From positions 1 through 64,000 of the forward strand of contig JAJOZX010012259.1 of the NCBI GenBank assembly GCA_023014485.1: 64,000 bases of DNA, read 5' to 3'. Positions 33,655 to 45,948 of the stretch are shown in pieces. How positions within the stretch are numbered: the stretch's first letter is position 1; the number at the start of each line of letters is the position of its first letter. A model generated the notes under the pieces. That model was given only the letters and a program-made list of their open reading frames with translations. It had not been told where the DNA came from and ran no database searches. The position numbers were made by a program, and so were the translations under genes. This stretch comes from Bathynomus jamesi (taxonomy: Eukaryota; Arthropoda; Malacostraca; Isopoda; Cirolanidae).

Positions 33655-33855
33655 TGAAAATGCCCTTCCGGTGTCGGGAGAATGGGATCTAACCTAGGTG
33701 CGAATTTCTTAACGGTCGGTCCCTGAACTGCTTTTCCCTCTTGTTTTGGTTCATTCGTGTTTCTGTATCCACCCGAGGAGGATGCCAGTGGGCGTCGAAA
33801 CTGTCGTGGAAATAAACTCTGTCTATTAGAGTGGGTTTTTATTAAAAAAAGAAAA
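33655..33855 (+). mobile_element. Short retroelement 3' fragment inside family A copy I
   Basis: About 200 bp interrupt the transposase between two recognisable parts. It contains a hammerhead-like motif at 33769-33809 and ends in an A-rich TTTTTATTAAAAAAAG, as expected for a truncated retroelement 3' end. Penelope-like origin is an inference from the hammerhead-like motif. Confidence 0.4.
33769..33809 (+). ncRNA. Second hammerhead-like motif
   Basis: Order is CCAC, CCGAGGA, hairpin GATGCC-AGTG-GGCGTC, GAAA, CTGTC, GTGG. CCAC/GTGG could form stem I and GTC is the usual cleavage triplet. The core has C for the conserved U4 and one extra G before stem II, so activity is doubtful. Confidence 0.3.
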
Positions 33856-35168
33856 AAAAGTGAAGTTTTTTTGCATTGCCACAGAAATTATTAGATCGCA
33901 TAGAAATGATAAAAACAGCTCGTATTCCCAAAGTGGCAAACCAGTATTTCCTTTGATCACTAAATCAATCAAACTAGCTTCCCTAGCTGGACCAAAATCT
34001 TGGTTTTTCTTTGATATTCTACATAGCAATGGAAAATGGTTAAATAAGCCTGTTAAAACATGGAAAGAGGATAGAGATTTTATTTAAATCTCCAATTTCG
34101 TACACAGTGTTAAGGTTAAGGTTGTTAATGATGCGGCCGAGCGTGGAGTACAATTAATTGAAGATTTACAAATTGCATCACAACAGATGAAGAACAAAGA
34201 CAACTACTACCGCAAGTTGTGGAATATCAAAGAAGTTTGTTGCCATCTTTTAAAGAGAGTTCCTTAGTTCAACTGCTAGAATAGCTTCAATCATTATCAG
34301 TATTCACATTTTATTTCATACATTCATTTGCTTTACTAAGTAATTTTTCTGTTCAAGGTATTGTATGTTTGTTGAATGAAAAAAAAAAACCGATGGGGCT
34401 CAATAGCTGGCATGAAATGTTCAATCTCTTGAGTTGTTCCCACCTTGGAAATATTGAGAGTCTCAAATATATTCCAAGGCCCATTGTCGCGAAGCTACAT
34501 TGGGATGATGCTTCACAGGTAACACCTATTCTCTAAATCCCATTCAAGACAAAATATAGAAGAAAATTTAAAAAAAGACATTTTTGCCCTTTAATTTTCT
34601 CTTTTAGTACAAAAGCATAGTAAATTAGGTATCAATCGATAGCCATTTAAATTTTCTATCCAAAAATGTACATCGAATGAGGTCATAATAAAATGCAAGA
34701 AATATATAACCGAAAGACTTCCGAAAATCAACAATTTTTGATAAAGAAAAGGGGAAAATTGGTTTTATAGGCCTAGGGGGTCCAAAATTTTCATAAAATG
34801 GAAAATAATTGCCATTTTCTTACTTAGAGTGACAGGCATAATGATATTAGGAGGTTGCACCCAGAAAAAAAAGTTGGTCAAAAATGGGACACCCTATTGC
34901 ACGTTATCAAATAACATTTTAAAACTTTTAAATGTTTTTAAAATATGCTGCTACATTATAACATTGTAAAAATATTTTAACGATATTATTGAAACAAAAA
35001 TGTTATCAAAACGTGTCCCAGACCATATATTCTCACGTTGTTAAACCATTACAAAGAACTTTTAAACACGTAAACATTTTAAAATATCAAACTAAAATTT
35101 TTTTTTAAATGCCACTTGATAACATCTGCAACCTTTCAATAATGTTTTAAAATGTTATGTGCTACCTT

Positions 35169-35585
35169 TTATTGATGTTAAAATGTTTGGCAGAACATTT
35201 CAATAACGTCATCACATTTTTGCATTAACTTGGCTGTTATTTCCAGTTTTACTTGCGGTTTTCGGAAAAGCAGACAATGTATTGATCAAGTTTTTGCAGC
35301 AAGACAGCTGACTGAAAAACTAAGTTGGGGAAAAACCGCAATGACAAAGCAAAATGAATAAATCATGCTTTCCTAAAATGGATCTAGTTTCCTGCTGTAT
35401 CACCAGACACATCGGTAAATCAAAAAGTTGTCATAAATCCTTACAGTATTCTTTATTCATGCTATACAAAGCGGAGCTGGTTTCAGACGGATTTGAAAAT
35501 TGGTACTACTGAGAACGAACAATTAATGCTTTTAATGCAAAATATTTCCTCTTCCTCACCAAATATATAAATGCATGCGACTGCC
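35169..35585. other. No feature recognised
   Basis: AT-rich sequence right of the nested stack. No repeat end or ORF that I can support. Confidence 0.6.
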
Positions 35586-35760
35586 ACTCGGGCTCCTGGT
35601 AGCCCAGTGGTTTAGGTGTCGGACTCTGGATTCGCGCCAGGTTGCTTGTGCCCGAGTTGGGTTGGGCCGGTCTCTCACCCTGCTAATACTCGGACTCATG
35701 TGGCCCTTGCGAAGTTATGAGACACCTGACACTGTGGGGAAATGAGTTTCAATGTTGCAG
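35586..35760 (+). repeat. tRNA-derived SINE (family 2)
   Basis: An A-box-like TAGCCCAGTGGTTTAGG is followed at tRNA spacing by a decayed B box. A body containing CCGGTCTCTCACC and TGAGACACCTGACACTG follows. Confidence 0.55.
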
Positions 35761-37124
35761 GATTTAGACTCCCACTTCCTCAATTTTTCACTATCTTGGA
35801 CAATAGCAACTTTAAATGAAGGATGCTGTACCTGTGCGATATAATTATAGTGTATAAGTAGGAGTACGTGTGGAAAGTAGAGGAATACCACGTAAAAGCC
35901 GAATGAAATTAATAAATGTGCGAATGAATGCGTTTATACAAGTGTACTACAAAATTCATCGAGAAACGGAAGAATGGAAGCGACTTGTGGTGTGTAAATG
36001 GAAACGGTGGTCTTACTCGACGTACCATTTGAGAGATACCCCCAAATCTTATCATGAAAAGGAACACCAGATACCTGAAGTTAGAGTTTGTACCTTATTC
36101 ATGGTAGTGATCTTGTATTTTTGCGCAAATGATAAGTTTTCATACCCGAATGCAAGCGTCGTGCCCGTCCCATCCAGAGTAGGTAATGGAATATTACATG
36201 AAGCACGTTTATGTACTTCAGTACTTGACCACATTTTTATTTGTTCATCGATACTGTTCAGAATAAAGCAAAAATTTACCCAATTTCACTACGACAATTT
36301 AGGCAAAATATTTATAATTTATAAGTACAAATAGGATCCCAATCATTAAAAATTTGTCACCGAAAACTTTCGAAGGATTCCACATACACTAAGTTCACCT
36401 GCGTAACATAGAGAAAAAAATGGCAAAACGTAGAGTTTCGGGGAAAAAAAGTCGGCAAAATTATCAGTTGGTAATTTTTTTTTTTTTAAGTGGGGAGGGT
36501 GACAACACACAACATCAAAAATGACCTAGTCATTACTGACTAGTAATTTTTCACACTTTTTAGAAATTTTAGATTTCTAGCCAATCTTTATTTTCCTAAA
36601 CAGTACATTTAATATCATTCATTTATTTTTCGTATGCAATACCCAGACACGCAATAAATTTTGTGGATAACCAAAAACCTTAATAATGATTTGAGTTTTA
36701 AATTATTTTACTGATAAAAAAGGTTAAAAACAAAACAATATGTGGGATTACGACCATGTTCTCCTTAAACTAACAAAGCTGTTTAAAATTGAGAATATGA
36801 AAAGTAATAATTAGATTTCATTGGCTAATCACGTGTACTCGTTTTGAGAATTGTCTGAACTAAAAGACGCGAGTCAAACTTTAATTCATTCAAAATATAT
36901 ATAAAAATTAAAAATTAAAATAAATTTTGAATCAAATATTCGTAACTATTTCTCCCTCGCTGTTTAGCAAAGAGAAGTCATTTAAAAAATAATGGCAAAA
37001 TCTTAAACTATACCGTTACTAATTTTCAATTCGTATAAACTGCGTTTTTATGTTTCACTTGGGATCTATTATCAATAAACCCCCTTGCGGTACACAAAAG
37101 CCTTCAACACTATCAAACAGCAGG
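35761..37124. other. No gene recognised
   Basis: AT-rich sequence. The longest ORF (35870-36334, 154 codons) has no motif, domain or splice context, and I do not call it. Confidence 0.55.
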
Positions 37125-37330
37125 TTCAGTTGGTCCCGAACAGTTTCCTAGATTTCCCTCATCCACCCGAATTAGCCAACCTTCATACTAAGACAGGTGA
37201 ATTGGTTAAAGATTGGACTCAGGCTGCGAAGGCCCAGGTTCGATTCCCGCCTTCGCCGCAGCTGGAGTCGAGTCGGCGACCTACTCTAAGTTCTTGGGCT
37301 TGAGTAACTTTCCGAATTCACTATCACCTC
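37125..37330 (+). repeat. tRNA-derived SINE (family 2-like)
   Basis: An A-box-like GGTGAATTGGTTAAAGATTGG and a strong B box GGTTCGATTCCCG (about 37228) have tRNA-like spacing. A non-tRNA tail follows. Confidence 0.55.
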
Positions 37331-37611
37331 TTTCCATGTAGGGAAAATGAGTTCTGGATTATGCCAAAAGTACCTCAATTCGTTAGATTTAAACGAGTAC
37401 TGATAAAAATAATAATAATAATTGAATAATTTAAACTTGCAATTAGGAATGCGATAAAACAATATAAAAACCCATAAATAATACAATGCTTTAAAAATTT
37501 TTGTCGGTATTGTTTTCAATGAGGTGTGTCCCGAAAGAGGTGGTGTCGTCAACGAACGAAGATATCCACTCTCAGTTCCACTGAAGGAAAATGTTGGTCT
37601 GCCAGGCGTCC

Positions 37612-40600
37612 TCACTTCCGTCTCTCCAAGGCCTCCATTTGCCTCAAAATAGTCGCTGTCGAATGACGTAAAAGGTGGAAGGCGGAAATAGGAACTTCAA
37701 AGTTATGAGCTTCACCATCGCTGGTCTTCATCGTCATACTCACGGATGGCTCGAAAACTTTGGTTGACCAGCTGGCGATTAGATTTATTGTAATTGTAGT
37801 TGTAAATTAACATAGAAATCTTATTCTGACATTATATAATCAGCTGACATTAAAGTCTGTATTTACCAAGCTATTAAACCATACATTTGTTGGCAATTCA
37901 CTTAAGTATATGCTAAATTTTAATAGGATTTACCGCTTACTCAATTTAATATAAACCCCTTTATAATATGATACAAAGATTTATAAAGTATGTAAAATTT
38001 GATACGTGTACCATTTTCTTTACCTTAGGAACAGTAGAGTTCTCACATTACAGGTCAAATGTATGGGGAAAAATACTTGTATGAATGAGCGTCTTAAAAT
38101 AGTAAAAGTAGTTCTACTATGATGACAATTAAAATTTTAGAAAAATCCAACTACAAACCAAACTAACAAAGGCAGATCAAGCTACAGAAAGACCTGTATG
38201 GCCTAAATACAAGTCATTGTTCAGGACTTCAAATGCTAACATGTTCGTGCATATAATTTAAGATTCACTTTTATATAGGTGTGAAACCTTAACATGGCAT
38301 GAAAGGGAGAAGTCAGGAGTAAGAGTGGTTGAGATGGATAACCTGAAAAGTACGTATGGCGTGCGTCAGATTGGCAGAGTAAGAAATCTTATGGGTCTGG
38401 AAAGCTGTGGTTTTCAAAAGTCTGTGGAAGTGAAAATTGAGGTGTGTGTTAAGGTGGTTCGGACATGTTGAAAGAATAGAAGATGACAGAGTTGCGAAAA
38501 GAGTGTGCGCGCGAAGGTAGGAGGAGGAGAGAAAGGCCGAGAAGATGATGGATGGACATGGTGAATAATTGCGCGGGTAAGCGTGGACTTGATCTGGGTG
38601 ATGGATATGGTGAATAATTGCGCGAGTAAGCGTGGACTTGATCTGGGTGATGCACGAGAAGTGGCTGTAAGTCGGCTGAAATGGCAGAGGCTTGTTAAAA
38701 GTACACAAGTTCAGGACTCTGTCTCTTATTTTTGACAACGCCTGGAGGTGGCATCACGCATGGTGTATGAGGCGCCGCAAGTGCGGAATTTTGCCATGTC
38801 GAGAGTGATGGTCCGTCAGGACGACTGTGTCAATGGATGTGTACTTTGCTTCCTGCCTTTTCTCCTTTTCACTACCTTCTGTACTTTAAATCTGGGTTGT
38901 TTCTGCCTTCTCACCTTAAATCCCTAGAAAGTTATATTTTTTTATAGTGTATATGTATATTAATCCGTTTTCGCTTCTGGCCGAATTATTCATTCCAACG
39001 AGGGTCAGGCTTGTGGCCCCACATTTCAACTTCAAGTAAATTAATTTACGATATTTTGAAGGGAAAACAAATTTTGTAAAATGTTCTCTTTCATTGTCGA
39101 TTCAACTATAGTTAAAAAAAAAAAAAAAAAAATTGTTTTTCCTTCAAAGCAATTAATAACAAACTTCTCTAATGAATACGACACAAAGCCACAAACGGTA
39201 TCAAAATGTCTTCCTGGAAATCAAATTAAAATGTTTTTCAATAATAGGTTCGGGAAAGAGAGGAGGGAATACCACCTCCTTAACCAACTTTTAAATATCC
39301 ATTATCGATTTTATAACTATCCAGTTTACTGCTACGATAAACTGTACCCTCATAACTGACAAACATTTCAAAAGGAAACTAAAGAGAGTTCAGAAGAAAC
39401 GCAATGACTACATAAACCTGATGGAAAATATACGAGGAAATGACTTCAAAGAGAGAGTGAGACCGATAAATAATCAATGATAACTACATTGAGGGAAAAT
39501 GACACTCCATTTGATGATTTCTCATTTGACATTAGTTTTCCACTTACTTGTTAGAGAGAGTCACATTCACATGCCAGTCGAAGTGTTCGAGTTTTGGTAA
39601 ATGGGGGTTGTGGGCAATTATTTCATTCATGATATCAGAATGGGCGGGACCAAACACAACTTTGCACACGTCTGCTGCAAAGTCTTCAGAAAGACTGAAA
39701 AAAATTATGAAAAGTATTTGAGAGAATACAACACTCGATAAGCAAAATTCATTAGTTACATCACTATTAAATTATTTTTTAGACTAGAACTATATTGATT
39801 ACTATGTGGAATGCTTTTAAAATATTGTGTATAAAATATAATCGGTAATTCGAAATCCCTATCAGCCCAACCCGACCCAAGACAAAAGTTCGAACTCTTA
39901 ACTTTTACGTCCAGAGTCTAATCCTTATTCAACCGCGATACGGTGGTCTTTATTAAATATACAGAAAATAAGGCTATCAAATCAAGTGGCACTATTTCAT
40001 CAAACATGGACTACATTTAAAATTCATCATCATGGTTTTTAAAGACAACTAAAAGAACTTCCTACTCAGAGCTGGGCAGTATTTAAATACATTTGTGTAT
40101 TTAGAACTGTATTTATAAATACATTGTTTTTCATGTATTTAAATACTTTAATGAGTATTTAAATACAATGTATTTAAATACTCAAAATATAAAAATGTAA
40201 ATACTTTTACTGGTTTAATACACGTTCTGTACATTCTCTCATAAAAAGACTGTTCCTCCGCTATAACACGACATTACCATCTTCGGCACCGGTAGAGCGA
40301 ATATTCTCATTCGCGGGAATCACTTTGACTCCCAAAAGAAACTCTCTTTCAGACAAAACTTTTGAAAGATTGGTTTTGATCCGCAGCAACCGTGAAATAA
40401 AAGAGAATTCGTAAGGTGCATTATGTTTATGTTTACGTCTTATGTTTACGTTTATGTCTCATCTACTCATTAATTGTTACTCATTTTGTAATGATATAAT
40501 GAGTATAATATGCCACTGGTTGAACATCGTAAGTTCTAAGTTCTTTTGTTTTGTTCTAAAAAGGGAAATATATAATCAGAAATTAGATTGTACTATTTCT

Positions 40601-43600
40601 TTATCCTTTATCAAGCATTTTATATTGTTGTTACTCATGAATTAGTGAATGCATATGTTAAAATTTGTATGTATTTAAAATGTATTTACAAATGTATTTA
40701 AATACAATTGATGTATTTTGTATTTAGTATCTAAATACATTCGTAAAATGTATTTAGTATTTAGTATTTAAATACATTTCTCCATGTATTTAGTATTTAG
40801 TATTTAAATACATTCAATGTATTTATTGCCCAGCTCTGTTCCTAGTTACCACTGAGAAATACGGTATGGTATGTAGTCCCTGAATTAGGCATACACATTA
40901 AACAAATAGGAAAAGAAACAGTTTTAACAATTAATGATGTGCCCTATCTTATTTACGACACGACGTTTTGCGTTTATGGTTTAAGTACCTTGTAGTCTTA
41001 CCCTAATTCTTGGAGGTCATGCATGAGAGTATCTTCACGAACAGTCTTCAGATTCACTTTCAAAACTGCCCTCAGTAGACTGATAACTCCGGCATACTGA
41101 ACGCTTAACTCCTGAATTTAAATGATAATCTAAGTATTTAGTATGTAGGTATAACAGACCACTGAAAATTCTAGGTAACGAATGAAATTTGATTAGTGAT
41201 AAGACTAGAAGAATAGTATTTTCATTACACTCAGGCCTACCTAACTACTAAGATTAGCTTAGACTGTGATACATAATCAATTTAGGGAAACTTTTACTTC
41301 TGCTCATAATCAGTTCACATGCTCTTAATTCAGAAGGGGAAAGTCATCATTTTGAAGAAAAATGAACTAAAAATTAATTCAGCATTCTGTTTCAGGAAAC
41401 AATAAACGAAAAGCTATAGGAACGGATTTTCATCATAAAATTTTGACTTAAGATAAAAGAGCATGTAATTCTGTTCAATCAGCTAACAAACACATTTGTT
41501 TATTCATTCCATCATCCACCTGTAACCCATTTCTTACTCTTAAAGGAGGAAAAAACTGTGGTTTGTGCAACTGGGCCAAAATAATCGAATTATGACTGGA
41601 AATAAAGCACCCTTCTACTCCACTGTCACCTTTCCTGAAAAAATTATACCACCACCTCGAGTGACATGTGAGGTGAGACCAAGACCTCTCTCATTTACCT
41701 ACCATATATTAATTCTAATCGACTTTCTAGCCACCTGACAGTGATATTTCCACATTTATTCATGCAATAATCATCACATCTCATTTTTTATGAGGATTTC
41801 TTTTGCTTCTCTCACAAATACAATCAGTACTGCAAAACTTTTTCACTATTCTGCCATCCTATGACCATGCTAGTCCAATAAAACTTGTATAACTCATATT
41901 TACTATCAAAATTCTCCTCCTCAACGCAATGTGTGCAGCCCCACATACACAAGGTACAGACTTTTTTAAATTCATATATTTAAAAAACAAATTAACCTGA
42001 CCTTAGTGCCATCAAACCGAGAAGGGATATCTTTTTTTTTTTTTGACAAAATATTTCGTTTTTTTCTACAATTTTTTAATGTTCCAAGATGATAAAGCAT
42101 TCTCTTTAATTGAAGAATTGATTGATATTAAAAGTTTTACTCCACTTAAACTTTTTAAAGCTTTACACCACCAATATACATCTAAGCACTTTCCATAAGT
42201 CAATTCATAGCATACTTTTTTTCAAATCCACCAATGTAGTTTCTTTCTGTTTTGGGAAGAATGACTGGTGTAAAATGGATTGACCAAATGAGAAATGATG
42301 TTTGGGAAAGATGTGGAGTGGAAAATTCATTGGCTATGAAGAGAAAAAGTATACTGTGTTGGTATGATCATTGGCAGAGAACAAGTAGATACAATAATTG
42401 TAAAAAGATGGGAGGATGTAATTATTAAATGCGTGAATAAATGGAGTTTATACAAATGTGGCACAAGAGTTAACTAGAAATAGAGGGATGGGAGCCTTTT
42501 GAGAGATGTATAAATGGAGATCTTGATCTTATAACTAGAGGTATACCCACTAAATCTTTTTCATGAATGGTAACACTGAATCTTTGAGGTTGGTGCGATA
42601 ACTAGCTACCTCATTTCCAGTGGTAAACCTGTGTGGAATTGGTTTGAGTATCCATTCTGGAAAAATAAGCTTTCTAGTTACTTTTCTGCTCACATCACCC
42701 ACCATAATTAGGCTACTCTGTAAACATTTTGCATTCTTCCAACCACATCACTTAATTCAAGAGCTCTTTTTTCTTTGACATAAATAGGCTTACCATCACA
42801 TACATGATATGCTAATTTGATTTTATCATATTTAAACTTAATATGCTTCAATTTTAAATTTTTAAATCAATAGTGGAGAGAGATTTTTCACAGATTAAGT
42901 TTTGTGACTTCTGTCCATATTGCTCATTCTTCATTACCAAGGAAACATATAAGAGTTATATTACTATTCCTCTTCCTACTCCTTTACTATATCCTATAAT
43001 TTCACATCTTCCATTCCTTGAAATTCACCATCACCATTCCCTTTAAGCTTTCTTTACCACCAAAGGTCTAAGTCAAAATGTCCTTCCTGACCAATCTTAG
43101 CCATCTGCTCTATTCCAGTATACTATTTGCACTAAGATTGTGTGCTGAATATTTTATTAAATAGCTACTCGTTTTGATCTATGCCTGAGCTTAAGCTGTG
43201 CGAGAGCCAAGCCTTATAATATGCTACTTAGCTTGTAGCCATACAATACTATTTAACCTATATAGCCTACCAATATAATTTTAATAATGATTTTTAACAT
43301 TCTATTATTGATTTTATAAACCTCTCTTTCCACAACATTCATCTATAATACAATGAACATAAATGAATGAACCATTTTATTTAAAAAGGATAGGCTACTG
43401 CATAAAGGATCTCAGCTCAGGTTCATAAATAGTTGGCCCATGGTAGCACTGAAGGTTAAAGCTGGCCTAATTCTTAAAAATTCAGAAATAAGTGCTTCAT
43501 AAGAAATGGACAAGAAATGGTTAAATCAAAACTTAATTTATCATAGTATGAATATGATGTACAATACAAACATTTCATGAAGTCATTTTCATCTAACATC

Positions 43601-44508
43601 AACCTCCAACTTACAACAACATCCTCTTCACTGACACATCCTTTAACTTTGCACAAGTTTTCAAAAGCAATTTCACATTTTTCAGAAGATAATGTTCCTT
43701 GTAGATATCCAAGAGCAACTGCAAATAAATTCAAGCTAATTAGGCTGACAAACTCAAAACAAACAAACTTAAACCACTATACCTACAATGATTTATATAT
43801 ATTTTTGAGGTAAATCAGTTTACCTAATATGAACTTGGCCACACAGACTAATACAAACTACAAATTATTGAAGAGTATGAGTAGTTTTCATTGTCACAGC
43901 AAGAGAGATGATCTCTTCTTATTTATTTAACAATAATATTGGTAATAAAATTATCTTAAAATATTTTATATGTAAAACTAAAATTCTATGAAAAAACAGT
44001 TTTCAGAAATTAGCATTATTTTGAAAAATATAGCTTACATTTTTCAAATTCATTTAACCTCTTAATGCCTGAAGTTTTTGTAGGGTTAAGTTATGAGTGT
44101 GTGTATGGGAAATGGTACAAATTCGACCCAATGATCCAAAAGAGGTTAAGCAGTTTTAACACAGACCTAACTGAAATATTTTGTAGATTTAGAAAATATT
44201 AATAACTCTCCATCTCATGCATATCAACTATGGGAATCAGAATAATTAAATTATGAGGCAAGTTAAGCTAGACTAATTTACTTATTAAACTACCATACTT
44301 AAGAATCATGGTTAAATCAAAACCTACCTCTAATTAATTTTCTAAAGAAACTCTTATCAATATTAGAGCTATTCTTAATTAAAATTTTTACTTCCTTTGG
44401 TACCAGTCCTGGGAATATTGTACGTTCACGCCAATAATCAGATACTTTTATTTCATGAGCCTCCTCCTTTGGTCCTTTGGCCTTTGGTTTTGTGAATTTA
44501 GTAGTCAT
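37612..44508 (-). CDS. COMMD5: COMM domain-containing protein 5 (COMMD5), complete, five exons
   Basis: Coding exons on the minus strand: 44328-44508, 43615-43718, 41002-41111, 39548-39694 and 37612-37771. All introns are GT-AG, phases fit, and the total is 702 bp including TGA, giving 233 residues (human COMMD5 is 224). Residues about 25-60 ([13 protein letters not shown]...SFFRKLIR) and the [16 protein letters not shown] stretch match the COMMD5 N-terminal helical part. The COMM domain starts near [17 protein letters not shown] and includes [20 protein letters not shown] and [18 protein letters not shown] proteins form the Commander (CCC) complex with CCDC22 and CCDC93 for endosomal recycling, and also modulate NF-kB. 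ATG at 44508 has AAAG before it. The last acceptor has a weak pyrimidine tract. Introns hold a LINE fragment, a hAT relic and a LINE-like fragment. COMMD5 rather than another paralogue rests on overall match. Confidence 0.9.
38285..38870 (+). pseudogene. LINE 3' fragment (non-LTR reverse transcriptase C-terminus)
   Basis: The plus strand, over several frames, reads [20 protein letters not shown], a [18 protein letters not shown] block, and RWMDMV with [14 protein letters not shown] repeats. This is the typical C-terminal tail of non-LTR retrotransposon ORF2 (GVxxxDxxR...GHVERM...RGRP..RW). A 48-bp segment is duplicated in tandem at 38559-38606 and 38607-38654. It lies in COMMD5 intron 4 in antisense orientation. 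Stops and frameshifts make it dead. Confidence 0.65.
40067..40838. mobile_element. hAT relic in COMMD5 intron 3
   Basis: Ends CAGAGCTGGGCAGTATTT and its inverse are flanked by TTCCTACT and TTCCTAGT (one mismatch). Arrays of ATTTAAATAC lie inside both ends. Within, 40268-40400 (+) encodes a remnant of the hAT dimerisation domain ([15 protein letters not shown], then [12 protein letters not shown]). Confidence 0.85.
42255..42560 (+). pseudogene. Possible LINE C-terminal fragment in COMMD5 intron 2
   Basis: The plus strand reads [34 protein letters not shown] and WEPFERC. The spacing resembles the GVxxxDxMRN...CGV...L.WxGH tail of LINE ORF2. The match is weak and short, with stops after it. Confidence 0.4.
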
Positions 44509-44929
44509 CTTTAATTAACTGGTTGAATTTAGAAATTTAACTTCTCTTCAATTTAGATGTATTTATTGTTTAATTTCTTAGCTTGAAGAATTCAACCTGC
44601 CAAGTTCAAAAATATGGTACATGGTTACAGAAACTGGCTTTGGGTACACAAAATGTTGTTTAGTAGAGCTCCATAAATTTTTCCCAAATTATTTTAATTG
44701 CCTAACTTTTGCTAAAATATAAAGTAGCTAAATGCCTATATATAATCACAATGAAACCTTAAAATACATAGCCTATTTCATTATGCTATGGTACTCTATT
44801 ACAACTCAAATATTTTTTGAGTACTGTAGACTCACACTTTCAAATGGTAAAGAAAGAATTAGGAGCTACATTTAATTTTTAAAATACAGAATGTAAAGGA
44901 AATTTGTTACATTTATAAAGAGTACAATA

Positions 44930-45416
44930 CAGTCGACCCTCGACTTACGTAATTAATCCATTCCGAGATGAGTTACTTAACTCGAAAATGACGTAAGTCA
45001 AACCCCAAAATACATGTAAATCAGGTAATCTGTTCCATGACCCCAAAAAAGTATTGAAAATAATAAAATAATTAAATTTTTTGATAAAAGCAGTGTATAT
45101 AAACAGAATTATAATGGTAATTAATAATTATTATTAAGAAACACCATCTGTAAAAAAATACATATTAAAAATTAATAAAAAATTAATTTAGACTTACACT
45201 GGAGAGAGAGATGAATAATGCATAGTAAAAATAACAATGAAATAACGTGAAATACCCGGCATCCTGCCAGTGAGTGGTCATGCACTGCGTTTGCGATTAC
45301 GCAGCTATTACGCAACACGAAATAATTACGTAAGATGAATCAATTACAGTCAATGGGGGGCTTCTTCTAACTCAAAATTATGTAAGATGGTGACGACGTA
45401 AGTCGAGGGTTGACTG
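44930..45416. mobile_element. Tigger/pogo-like MITE
   Basis: Inverted ends CAGTCGACCCTCGACTTACG and CGTAAGTCGAGGGTTGACTG lie within TA duplications (44928-44929, 45417-45418). Such ends are typical of Tigger-like pogo elements. 487 bp, non-coding, about 420 bp upstream of the COMMD5 start codon. Confidence 0.8.
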
Positions 45417-45714
45417 TACTTTGTACTTCTGTGTCTCCTCAAAAATTGAGTGCAGCTTGGTACCTAATTCTTTTAAATAATGAAATTATGGGAACATTTG
45501 CTTTCACAGTCTAAGATTACAGCTCCACAATAACTTTGTCAAAGAAAGCTCCTGCCTCTCACAGTAAACCTAACAGAATTTGAGAAAAAGTAAAACTGTT
45601 GAAACAATGTTTAAGTGGAAGTATGAGTAGTTAAACATCTTTTTACACAAAGTACCATTCCACCCATACATCAATTTCAGGGTATAAGCAGCTCACAGCA
45701 CCATTGCCAAGCAA

Positions 45715-45948
45715 TTAAGGGGTCAAAGTACTGATAAGGCTTTCAATACATGGTTCATCACCACTGAAAGCATCAATGCACTGTGTCAGTGTAGTCCAAA
45801 GAACATCCATATCCATATTCAATTTATTGCAATTTTCATTAGTTTGTATTGCAGGCACCCCCCCCATTATCATCAGTCCTGGTGCATGGTTCTTCAGGAG
45901 CAAGATGTACCATAAGTTTGTTTCCTCCCCATGGGAGTGCAAATTTAC
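45715..45948 (-). CDS. Possible terminal exon of an unrecognised gene
   Basis: A minus-strand frame of 77 codons ends in TAA at 45715. It begins after a CAG that fits an acceptor (TTGATGCAG), though CAG/GTAAAT would also fit a donor in the opposite sense of exon ending. Peptide blocks include NLHSHGEETNLWYILLLKNH and MDMDVLWTTLTQCIDAFSGD, which look protein-like. No family is recognised. Earlier exons would lie beyond the 15.6-kb transposon at 45994-61627. It would be the upstream, same-strand neighbour of COMMD5. Confidence 0.35.
   Translation of the reverse strand, partial: VNLHSHGEETNLWYILLLKNHAPGLMIMGGVPAIQTNENCNKLNMDMDVLWTTLTQCIDAFSGDEPCIESLISTLTP

Larger units (their letters stand above)
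25043..34270 (+). pseudogene. Family A hAT transposase, copy I, split and frameshifted
   Basis: The N-terminal part (25043-26071) shows EPQKGSLLPSNGDVLRHYLF, a lysine-rich stretch, an NLSVRQRTGFAAVIA block and the first acid in LHWDGKLVSDNCG. The second part resumes at 32748 and shows FDTTASNTG (Asp at 32877-32879), LACRHH, and RARWMA-like ARWMATIL. It then continues past a short retroelement insert (33655-33855) to an NDAAERGVQL block near 34120-34150. Order and motifs match the other copies. Many stops and frameshifts make it dead. Proposed role: hAT-type cut-and-paste transposase with an RNase H-like DDE core and a CxxH motif. Confidence 0.8.
24557..34896 (+). mobile_element. Family A hAT transposon, copy I, invaded by other elements
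   Basis: Ends TAGGGTGTCCCATTTTTGACC and the inverse, which also share an AACCGAAAG...ATCATTTTTG type subterminal region. The flanking octamers TTACACAC and TTGCACGT differ by three transitions, consistent with decay of one duplication. The transposase is split by a ZMYM1-like hAT at 26072-32739. Confidence 0.85.
24515..35168. mobile_element. Outer MITE of the nested stack, split by a hAT
   Basis: The left piece (24515-24556) and right piece (34897-35168) end in matching inverted AGTAGCACATAA sequences with the same following ATTTTAA and AAAGGTT blocks. Together they make an element of about 310 bp that existed before the family A hAT entered it. Confidence 0.65.

Noticed and set aside
35870..36334. 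154-codon ORF on the plus strand
   Set aside because: No recognisable domain, no splice context and no compositional sign of coding; it looks like a chance ORF.
39081..39359. 92-codon plus-strand ORF in COMMD5 intron 4
   Set aside because: It starts in a poly-A-coded lysine run and shows no domain or splice support.
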